Source: an uncultured Collinsella sp. (GTDB taxonomy: Bacteria > Actinomycetota > Coriobacteriia > Coriobacteriales > Coriobacteriaceae). Taken from it: a DNA stretch of 12,360 nucleotides. Below the pieces are notes generated by a model. The model worked only from the letters and a program-made list of their open reading frames with translations. It had not been told where the DNA came from and did no database searches. The stretch lies in NCBI GenBank assembly GCA_902495155.1, contig CABUWD010000062.1, positions 1 to 12,360 on the forward strand, written 5' to 3'. Below, piece after piece: positions 1 through 6,236 of this stretch; the first letter of the stretch is position 1, and each line of letters begins with the position of its first letter. The position numbers and the translations under genes are program-made.

Positions 1-1154
1 ATGATGTAAATGTCGAGGTTCGGGGCGAATGTTATGAGCTGTTCTACGAGAGATTTGCGGCCAAAGAGGGCCTGACGGACGCTGCTGCGCTCGCCCGTGC
101 GCCCCATGACGATCTTCGAAATACCCGACAGGCGCGCGAACTCGGAGATCTGAAACGCGATGTCGTCGCCATAGACGGTTTCCATATGTGCTCCGAGCTG
201 CTCGGCTAGGGCGATATTGGCTGCAAGCTTGGTGCGCTCATTATCGCTCATGGCTTGCGTGTGCGGGCTCTCTACGAACAGGGCGACGAGCTCGCTGCGA
301 AACGCTTTCGCCATGCGCGCTGCGGCACGGACGATGCGGGGATTGGTCGGCGCCGGGGAGACGCAGACTAAGATACGCTCCCTGGTGTAGTAGTCACGGT
401 TTCCCAGCACGCGTGCGGCGTCTGTGAGGTGGCCGGTGCGATCGGCGCAGCGGCGCAGCGCGATTTCTCGGAGTGCGGTGAGGTTCTCGACGGTAAAAAA
501 ATGTTGTTGCGCTCGGTCGGCTTGTGCGGGACGGTAGACGAGACCGGCGCGAAAGCGCTCAAGTAGGTCTTCGGGCTCTATGTCGACGAGCTCGACCTGG
601 TCGGCATCATCGAAGATACGGTCGGGGATTCGTTCGCTCACGACAACGCCGGTGATGGATGCAACCATGTCGTTTAGGCTCTCGATATGCTGAACGTTCA
701 CGGTCGTATAGACGTCGATGCCCGCATGTAGAAGTTCCTCGACGTCTCGATAGCGTTTGTCGTGGCGAGACCCCGGCGCATTCGTATGGGCGAGCTCGTC
801 GACAAGGATGAGCTGAGGGGCGCGTTCGATAGCCGCATCTAGGTCGAACTCGCTGAGCGCAATGCCATTGTGCTCGATGAGTTTACAGGGCACGTTCTCA
901 AGCCCTTGTGCAAGATGGGCGGTTGCCGGACGTTCGTGCGGCTCGATGTATCCCGCGACGACGTCGACACCTCGCCGCTTGGCGGCGTGGGCGGCTTGAA
1001 GCATCGCATAGGTTTTGCCTACGCCGGCAGCGTAGCCAAAGAAAATCTTGAGGTGTCCCCGGCTGGTTCGAGCGTCATCGGCGACCCCGTCTTTCTCAAT
1101 TGCCTTGAGGATGAGGTCTGGATTGACGCGAGTGTCCGATGCGTCGCGCTGCAT
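1..1154 (-). CDS. kdpD: KdpD osmosensitive K+ sensor histidine kinase, N-terminal part (cut by window edge)
   Basis: This is the sensor kinase that, by family, phosphorylates the response regulator KdpE when K+ is scarce and so turns on kdpFABC. The visible 384 residues are the cytoplasmic N-terminal input region. A KdpD-type Walker A motif (GYAAGVGKT) is at residues 40-48 and LVDELAHTN is at about 117-125. The conserved YTTVNVQHIESLND stretch follows, then a universal-stress-protein-like domain from about residue 265 (ERILVCVSPAP to the window edge). The transmembrane and kinase domains lie outside the window. I chose the ATG at 1154 because AAAGG lies 7 nt upstream; the in-frame ATG at 1190 has no ribosome binding site. 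The gene is divergent from kdpFABC, whereas in E. coli kdpDE follows kdpC. kdpE is not visible and may lie beyond the left edge. Confidence 0.93.
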   Translation of the reverse strand, partial: MQRDASDTRVNPDLILKAIEKDGVADDARTSRGHLKIFFGYAAGVGKTYAMLQAAHAAKRRGVDVVAGYIEPHERPATAHLAQGLENVPCKLIEHNGIALSEFDLDAAIERAPQLILVDELAHTNAPGSRHDKRYRDVEELLHAGIDVYTTVNVQHIESLNDMVASITGVVVSERIPDRIFDDADQVELVDIEPEDLLERFRAGLVYRPAQADRAQQHFFTVENLTALREIALRRCADRTGHLTDAARVLGNRDYYTRERILVCVSPAPTNPRIVRAAARMAKAFRSELVALFVESPHTQAMSDNERTKLAANIALAEQLGAHMETVYGDDIAFQISEFARLSGISKIVMGRTGERSSVRQALFGRKSLVEQLITFAPNLDIYI

Positions 1155-1265
1155 AGCGTAGCCTTTCTGAAGCGTTGTCCATGCGTGCATACGCGGTGAG
1201 GACGCCACTGTATGCTCGCGAGGTCGAGTATAGGCGCACTGCAGCCGCAATAGTGCTTTCTACCT

Positions 1266-1287
1266 GCATCTTTACGGCATCTTAAGG
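1266..1287. promoter_or_regulatory. Candidate KdpE operator: two 11-bp direct repeats
   Basis: GCATCTTTACG (1266-1276) is followed immediately by GCATCTTAAGG (1277-1287), with 9 of 11 positions identical. Tandem half-sites with an 11-bp period are the usual target of OmpR/PhoB-family response regulators, to which KdpE belongs. The site ends 25 bp upstream of the candidate -10 at 1313-1318, giving roughly -59 to -38 from the expected start, similar to an activator position. A weaker third copy, GCCTCTTTAAT at 1308-1318, overlaps that -10. The link to KdpE rests on position and class, not on a known motif for this organism. Confidence 0.5.
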
Positions 1288-1342
1288 ACGTGGGCCCCGG
1301 CCCTCACGCCTCTTTAATCCCTAGAAGCGTTTACTGTCCCCA

Positions 1343-1364
1343 GACGCTTGCGAGAGCAGGCGTC
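1343..1364 (+). other. GNRA-capped hairpin in the kdpF leader
   Basis: GACGCTTGC (1343-1351), loop GAGA (1352-1355) and GCAGGCGTC (1356-1364) form a 9-bp stem, including one G-U pair, with a GNRA tetraloop. It ends 34 nt before the kdpF start and would be near the 5' end of the mRNA. There is no T-run after it, so it is not an intrinsic terminator. It could stabilise the transcript 5' end or be chance in GC-rich DNA. Confidence 0.4.
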
Positions 1365-1398
1365 CGAGACATCGGACCGCGCGTGAAAGGGGCGGTAA

Positions 1399-1485
1399 AT
1401 GGACATCCTCAGTCCCATCATCGGAGTCGTCTGCATTGGACTCTTTATCTATTACATCTACATTCTGATGAGGAGTGATTCGTAA
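1399..1485 (+). CDS. kdpF: KdpF, small membrane subunit of the Kdp K+ ATPase
   Basis: A 28-residue peptide beginning MDILSPIIGVV and ending YILMRSDS. It is one hydrophobic transmembrane helix with a short charged tail, the size and layout of KdpF, which in E. coli sits at the KdpA-lipid interface and stabilises the KdpFABC complex. GAAAGGGG lies just upstream of the ATG as ribosome binding site. The stop codon is 3 bp before the kdpA start, and AGGAG near the end of kdpF (1471-1475) probably serves kdpA, so the two are likely translationally coupled. Confidence 0.85.
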   Translation: MDILSPIIGVVCIGLFIYYIYILMRSDS

Positions 1486-1488
1486 ACT

Positions 1489-3312
1489 ATGGATGCTGCG
1501 ATTCAGTACATCTTGTACTTTGCCGTGCTCGTCGTCTTGGCCGTTCCGCTCGGTCGGTTCATGGCCCATATCATGGATGGTGAGCATACGTTCCTGTCGC
1601 CTGTGTTTGCTCCTGTGGAGCGTGGCGTCTATCGTCTGCTTCGCATCGACGCGGCAGAGCAGATGGGGTGTAGGCGCTATCTGGCGAGCGTGCTGGTCTT
1701 TTCGGGGATCGGCCTCGTGGCTCTTGTGGCACTCCAGGTGCTTCAGTCTTTCTTGCCAGGCAATCCCCAGCACCTGCCGGGTGTGTCATGGGACCTGTCG
1801 TTCAATACGGCTGCTTCCTTCATAACCAACACCAACTGGCAATCCTATTCCGGTGAGACCACCCTGTCCTACTTTGTGCAGTTCATGGGCCTCACCGTGC
1901 AAAACTTCTTGTCCGCCGGCACCGGTATTGCGGTCATGTTCGCGCTCATCCGCGGTTTCCGTCAGGTCAAGGAGCAGGGTCTGGGTTCCTTCTGGGTCGA
2001 CCTCACCCGCACCGTCCTGTATGTGCTCATCCCGCTGAACCTCGTGTTCGGCATCTGCCTGGCTGCCGGTGGCGTTATCTCCAATTTTCAGCCGGCTCAG
2101 AAGGCTGAGCTCGTAGAGCCCGTTGCTGTCCAGCCTAATGCAGACGGCGGTTGGAGCGTCATCGACGGCGCCCAGATCGAGGGCGACACGGTCAAGGTCG
2201 ACGGCAAGGTCGTCGAGGGCGCCCGCGTGGTCACCGAGCAGTTTTTGCCCCAGGGTCCTGCGGCCAGCCAGGTTGCCATCAAACAATCCGGCACCAACGG
2301 CGGCGGCTTCTTTGGCGCGAACTCTGCGCATCCGTATGAGAACCCCAATGCCTTCACCAACATCATCGAGATGACCAGCTTGCTGCTGATTCCGGTCGCC
2401 TGCTGCTTCACCTTCGGCATCGGTGTCAAGAATGCCAGGCAGGGCAAGGCCATCTTCGCGGCGATGTTTATCCTGCTCGTGGTCTTTACCGGCATCATCG
2501 CCGTTAACGAGCATATGGGTACGCCGCAGCTGGCAGATGGCGGCGCGGTCAACATCGAGATGACCGATGGCCAGGCGGGCGGCAACATGGAGGGCAAGGA
2601 GAGCCGCTTTGGCATCGCCTCCTCTTCTACCTGGTCCGCTTTCACGACGGCTGCTTCCAACGGCTCGGTCAACTCCATGCACGACTCCTACACCCCGCTC
2701 GGCGGGTTTGTCCAGATGCTCCAGATAGCGCTGGGCGAGGTGGTGTTCGGCGGCGTGGGCTGCGGCCTGTACGGCATGATCGGCTTCGCCATCCTCACGG
2801 TATTTATCGCCGGCCTTATGGTCGGCCGCACGCCCGAGTTCCTGGGCAAGAAGATCGAGCCGACCGAGATGCGCTGGGCGGTGGTTCTGTGTCTCGCCAC
2901 CCCGTTCGCCATTCTGGTGAGCTCCACTATCGCCTGCATGGTGCCCGGTCTTGTCGACCAACTCAACAACGGCGGGGCGCATGGCTTCTCCGAGGTCCTG
3001 TACACCCTTACTTCGGCTGGCGGCAACAACGGCTCCTCATTCGCCGGCATGAACTGCAACATCCCGTGGATCAACGTGCTGCTGGGTATCGAGATGCTGT
3101 TCGCGCGGTTCCTGCCGATTGCGGGCACGCTCGCCATCGCGGGCTCGCTGGCCGGGAAGGGCAAGGTCGCCGAGGGCGCCGGCACGCTTTCCACCACCAA
3201 TGCCATGTTCGTGTTCCTGCTGGTATTCGTCGTTCTGCTGATTGGCGCCCTGAGCTTCTTCCCGGCGTTGGCGCTTGGTCCCGTTGCCGAATTCTTCCAG
3301 ATGGTTGCGTAA
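1489..3312 (+). CDS. kdpA: KdpA, K+-channel-like subunit of the potassium-transporting ATPase
   Basis: KdpA is the integral membrane subunit that selects and conducts K+ in the KdpFABC pump. All four selectivity-filter repeats are visible: TNTNWQ at residues 113-118, GTNGGGFF at 268-275, TTAASNGSVNSMHDS starting near 386, and LTSAGGNNGSSFAG starting at 507. The NMEGKESRFG segment before filter 3 is also typical. At 607 residues it is about 50 longer than the E. coli protein (557). Most of the excess is a hydrophilic insert at roughly residues 203-248, just before filter 2, on the extracellular side by family topology. Start: ATG 3 bp after kdpF. The stop overlaps the ribosome binding site of kdpB. 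Confidence 0.97.
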   Translation: MDAAIQYILYFAVLVVLAVPLGRFMAHIMDGEHTFLSPVFAPVERGVYRLLRIDAAEQMGCRRYLASVLVFSGIGLVALVALQVLQSFLPGNPQHLPGVSWDLSFNTAASFITNTNWQSYSGETTLSYFVQFMGLTVQNFLSAGTGIAVMFALIRGFRQVKEQGLGSFWVDLTRTVLYVLIPLNLVFGICLAAGGVISNFQPAQKAELVEPVAVQPNADGGWSVIDGAQIEGDTVKVDGKVVEGARVVTEQFLPQGPAASQVAIKQSGTNGGGFFGANSAHPYENPNAFTNIIEMTSLLLIPVACCFTFGIGVKNARQGKAIFAAMFILLVVFTGIIAVNEHMGTPQLADGGAVNIEMTDGQAGGNMEGKESRFGIASSSTWSAFTTAASNGSVNSMHDSYTPLGGFVQMLQIALGEVVFGGVGCGLYGMIGFAILTVFIAGLMVGRTPEFLGKKIEPTEMRWAVVLCLATPFAILVSSTIACMVPGLVDQLNNGGAHGFSEVLYTLTSAGGNNGSSFAGMNCNIPWINVLLGIEMLFARFLPIAGTLAIAGSLAGKGKVAEGAGTLSTTNAMFVFLLVFVVLLIGALSFFPALALGPVAEFFQMVA

Positions 3313-3327
3313 AGGAGTCGCAGATTT

Positions 3328-5388
3328 ATGGCTATGCAAAAAGACATGATGAGCCGCGCGGTGCGCGATTCATTTGCCAAGCTTGACCCCCGTGTCCAGG
3401 TCCAAAACCCGGTCATGTTCCTGGTGTGGCTGTCGGCCGCCATGACCTCCATTCTGGCTATCGCCTCAATTATTGGGGTACAGGACGCCGACGTCCCCAC
3501 GTACTATGTGATCGCCATTGCCGTCATTCTCTGGCTGACCGACCTCTTTTCAAATTTTGCCGAGGCGCTTGCCGAGGGCCGCGGTAAGGCGCAGGCAGAT
3601 TCCCTGCGCGCGGCGAAAAAGGACGTCGAGGCCCATCGCATCGAGTCCGTCGAGGATAAGGACCGTTTCACGGTCGTTCCCGGTACCGAGCTCTCACGCG
3701 GGGATCTGGTGGTCGTGCGCGCCGGCGAGCAGATTCCGGGAGACGGCGATGTCATCGAGGGTGCCGCCTCGGTTGATGAGTCGGCCATCACCGGCGAGTC
3801 TGCACCCGTGGTTCGTGAGGCTGGCGGCGACCGTTCTGCCGTCACTGGCGGCACTACCGTGCTTTCCGATTGGATTGTGGTGAAAATTACCAGCGAGCCT
3901 GGCCAGAGCTTCCTGGATAAGATGATCGCCATGGTCGAGGGCGCCGCCCGCAAGAAGACCCCCAACGAGGTCGCGCTCGAGATCTTTCTGGTTGCTCTGT
4001 CCGTCATCTTCATCCTCGTGACGCTCGCACTGTACTGCTACTCGAGTTTCTCTGCAGGGCTCAACGGTATGGCGAATCCCACCGCTGTGACCACGCTCGT
4101 TGCCTTGCTCGTCTGTCTGGCGCCCACCACCATTGGTGCGCTGCTGTCCGCCATTGGCATCGCCGGCATGAGCCGACTGAACGAGGCCAACGTGCTGGCC
4201 ATGTCCGGCCGCGCCATCGAGGCCGCCGGCGACGTCGACATCCTCATGCTCGATAAGACCGGTACCATCACCTTGGGCAACCGCCAGGCCGCTGAGTTCA
4301 TTCCGGTCGACGGTGTCGATCCGGCAGAACTCGCCGATGCCGCGCAGCTGTCCTCTCTGGCGGATGAGACCCCCGAGGGCCGCTCCATCGTCGTGCTCGC
4401 CAAGGAGCAGTTTGGGCTGCGCGGCCGCACACTCGAGGATAAGGGCATGGAGTTCATCCCCTTCACCGCGGCGACCCGCATGTCCGGTGTGAACTACGCC
4501 GACAGCGAGATTCGCAAGGGTGCGGCCGATTCCGTTCGCGCTTATGTGGAGGCTGCCGGAGGAGTGTTTTCGAAGGAGTGCGACGAGGCCGTCGAACGCA
4601 TTGCGAAGGTGGGCGGCACCCCGTTGGTCGTGGCAAAGGACCGACGTGTGCTGGGCGTCGTCTACCTTAAGGACATCATCAAGTCCGGCGTGAAGGAGAA
4701 GTTCGCCGACCTGCGCCGCATGGGTATCAAGACCATCATGGTGACGGGTGATAATCCGCTGACGGCCGCCGCCATCGCAGCCGAGGCGGGCGTGGACGAC
4801 TTCCTGGCCGAGGCCACCCCCGAGGGCAAGCTCGAGAAGATCCGCGCGTTCCAGCATGAGGGCCATCTGGTCGCGATGACCGGCGACGGCACCAACGACG
4901 CGCCGGCGCTGGCGCAGGCGGATGTCGCCGTGGCCATGAACACGGGAACCCAGGCTGCCAAGGAGGCCGGCAACATGGTCGACCTCGACTCCAGCCCCAC
5001 CAAGCTCATCGATATCGTGCGTATCGGCAAGCAACTGCTCATGACCCGCGGCTCGCTCACGACCTTCTCGGTCGCCAACGACGTCGCCAAGTATTTCGCC
5101 ATTATCCCGGCGCTATTCTCGCCGATCTACCCCGGGTTGGACGCCCTCAACATCCTGGGGCTCACCAGCCCGTTGACTGCCGTGCTGTCCGCCATTATCT
5201 ACAACGCGCTGGTCATCGTCGCGCTGATTCCTGCCGCCCTGAAAGGCGTGAAGTACCGCGAGCTTTCGTCCGGCCAGCTGCTGACCCACAACCTGCTGGT
5301 GTGGGGTCTGGGCGGTATCGTGGCGCCGTTCGTATTCATCAAGATTATCGACATGCTGCTGGCCTTGTTCGGCATTGGCATGATGTAG
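3328..5388 (+). CDS. kdpB: KdpB, P-type ATPase subunit of the potassium pump
   Basis: KdpB hydrolyses ATP to drive K+ import through KdpA. The 686-residue length is normal for the family. Key motifs are intact: TGES at 155-158 (actuator domain), the phosphorylation motif DKTGT with Asp309, the nucleotide-binding segment near KGAADSV, and TGDGTNDAPA with Asp520 in the hinge. The Ser of TGES, which is phosphorylated to inhibit the E. coli pump, is present as Ser158. Hydrophobic segments flank these domains as in other KdpB proteins. AAAGGAG lies about 10 nt upstream of the ATG; an in-frame ATG two codons later is a minor alternative. The gap to kdpA is 15 bp. Confidence 0.98.
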   Translation: MAMQKDMMSRAVRDSFAKLDPRVQVQNPVMFLVWLSAAMTSILAIASIIGVQDADVPTYYVIAIAVILWLTDLFSNFAEALAEGRGKAQADSLRAAKKDVEAHRIESVEDKDRFTVVPGTELSRGDLVVVRAGEQIPGDGDVIEGAASVDESAITGESAPVVREAGGDRSAVTGGTTVLSDWIVVKITSEPGQSFLDKMIAMVEGAARKKTPNEVALEIFLVALSVIFILVTLALYCYSSFSAGLNGMANPTAVTTLVALLVCLAPTTIGALLSAIGIAGMSRLNEANVLAMSGRAIEAAGDVDILMLDKTGTITLGNRQAAEFIPVDGVDPAELADAAQLSSLADETPEGRSIVVLAKEQFGLRGRTLEDKGMEFIPFTAATRMSGVNYADSEIRKGAADSVRAYVEAAGGVFSKECDEAVERIAKVGGTPLVVAKDRRVLGVVYLKDIIKSGVKEKFADLRRMGIKTIMVTGDNPLTAAAIAAEAGVDDFLAEATPEGKLEKIRAFQHEGHLVAMTGDGTNDAPALAQADVAVAMNTGTQAAKEAGNMVDLDSSPTKLIDIVRIGKQLLMTRGSLTTFSVANDVAKYFAIIPALFSPIYPGLDALNILGLTSPLTAVLSAIIYNALVIVALIPAALKGVKYRELSSGQLLTHNLLVWGLGGIVAPFVFIKIIDMLLALFGIGMM

Positions 5389-5400
5389 ACGGAGGTTTGT

Positions 5401-5991
5401 ATGTTCAAAGGTATCGCATCGCGCGCATTTGGCGTGTTCGCGCTGTTTACCATCGTCTGCGGCCTGGGATACACGCTCGTGGTGACCGGCGTCGCGCAGC
5501 TTGCGTTTCCGTACCAGGCGAACGGATCGCTTATTACGGTCGACGGCAAGGTTGTGGGTTCCGAGCTCATCGGCCAGAACTTCGATGATGAAGCCCACAT
5601 GTGGGGTCGTATCCAGAACGTGTCAATTGTCGAAGGCGAAGACGGCGAACTCATGGCGTATGGTGCCCCGTCCAACCTGTCCCCGGCGAGTGAGGAGTAT
5701 CGGCAGCTGATAGATGCGCGCGTGAAGAAGATTCGCGCCGCCAATCCCGATGCCGATATGGACGCTGTGCCCGTCGACCTGGTGACGTGTTCGGGGTCCG
5801 GCCTCGACCCGGAGATCTCTCCGGATGCCGCCGAGTACCAGGTCCCGCGCCTTGCCAAAGCCACGGGCAAAAGTGAGGACGAGGTGCACGACATCATCGC
5901 CGCGTGCACCAAGGGTCGTTTCCTCGGCGTGTTCGGCGAGCCCACGGTCAACGTGCTCAAGGTGAACCTTATGCTGGACGGCGTGCTGTAG
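5401..5991 (+). CDS. kdpC: KdpC, accessory subunit of the potassium pump
   Basis: KdpC has one N-terminal membrane helix (about residues 8-33) and an extracytoplasmic domain. It is needed for assembly and for high K+ affinity. The 196-residue protein has the expected family blocks: GSELIGQNF, APSNLSPAS, DLVTCSGSGLDPEISPDAA and FGEPTVNVLKVNL near the C-terminus. GGAGG lies 5 nt before the ATG and the gap to kdpB is 12 bp, so it is the last gene of the kdpFABC operon. A T-run hairpin follows about 65 bp downstream. Confidence 0.96.
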   Translation: MFKGIASRAFGVFALFTIVCGLGYTLVVTGVAQLAFPYQANGSLITVDGKVVGSELIGQNFDDEAHMWGRIQNVSIVEGEDGELMAYGAPSNLSPASEEYRQLIDARVKKIRAANPDADMDAVPVDLVTCSGSGLDPEISPDAAEYQVPRLAKATGKSEDEVHDIIAACTKGRFLGVFGEPTVNVLKVNLMLDGVL

Positions 5992-6054
5992 GTGAAGGAG
6001 CGGCGGATGAGGGCATGACTGACTATCTGAGCCCTCAATTCCACCCCGCCCATC

Positions 6055-6125
6055 AGTTGCGGTGAAATACGGACTGTCTTGGCTGTCAAAGGCCTTATCT
6101 ACTCCGTATTCCACCGCAACTTTTT
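6055..6125 (+). terminator. Probable intrinsic terminator of kdpFABC
   Basis: A 19-bp inverted repeat pairs 6055-6073 (AGTTGCGGTGAAATACGGA) with 6103-6121, with one A-C mismatch in the plus-strand RNA. The loop is 29 nt and a TTTTT run begins at 6121. It lies 64 bp after the kdpC stop. The loop is longer than usual for a simple terminator. Upstream, a 7-bp stem TGAGGGC/GCCCTCA (6008-6014 with 6031-6037) and a second copy of ATTCCACC (6038-6045) could compete with the main stem. The length of the arms also fits a dispersed palindromic repeat acting as a terminator. Confidence 0.65.
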
Positions 6126-6173
6126 GTGGGTCGATACGTAGGCAGGGGAGTGCGTGCGGTCGGGTACCGTGCG

Positions 6174-6202
6174 GTTGCTGGTACGATAGATAAGTCAGCA
6201 AC
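6174..6202 (+). promoter_or_regulatory. Candidate promoter/operator for the flavin oxidoreductase gene
   Basis: GTTGCTG (6174-6180) and CAGCAAC (6196-6202) form an inverted repeat around GTACGATAGATAAGT. The TGGTACGAT inside reads as an extended -10 (TG-n-TACGAT, hexamer 6182-6187) about 50 bp before the start codon, but no good -35 is visible. A regulator binding the inverted repeat would cover the -10. No regulator gene is adjacent. Confidence 0.3.
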
Positions 6203-6236
6203 TGCCGCCGAGCGGCTCAAATGAAAGGAACCCTGT

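Larger units (their letters stand above)
1155..1398. promoter_or_regulatory. Divergent kdpD / kdpFABC regulatory region
   Basis: No gene lies in these 244 bp. Going rightward, a TTTAAT at 1313-1318 is a plausible -10 for kdpFABC, with no good -35, as expected for an activator-dependent promoter. Going leftward, TATACT (minus strand, 1227-1232) is a plausible -10 for kdpD, also without a clear -35. The 11-bp direct repeats at 1266-1287 lie between the two, about 39-47 bp from each. Short ORFs across the region show no conserved protein features and no ribosome binding sites. The promoter calls are inference from sequence only. Confidence 0.5.

Noticed and set aside
1155..1398. c-di-AMP (ydaO-type) riboswitch or K+ riboswitch ahead of kdpFABC
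   Set aside because: I looked for the conserved ydaO core and a terminator or sequestering stem and found neither; only a simple GNRA hairpin is present.
1786..2982. 398-codon minus-strand frame opposite kdpA, and a similar 446-codon one opposite kdpB (3694-5034)
   Set aside because: Both are His/Asp/Arg-rich antisense shadows of well-conserved kdp genes.
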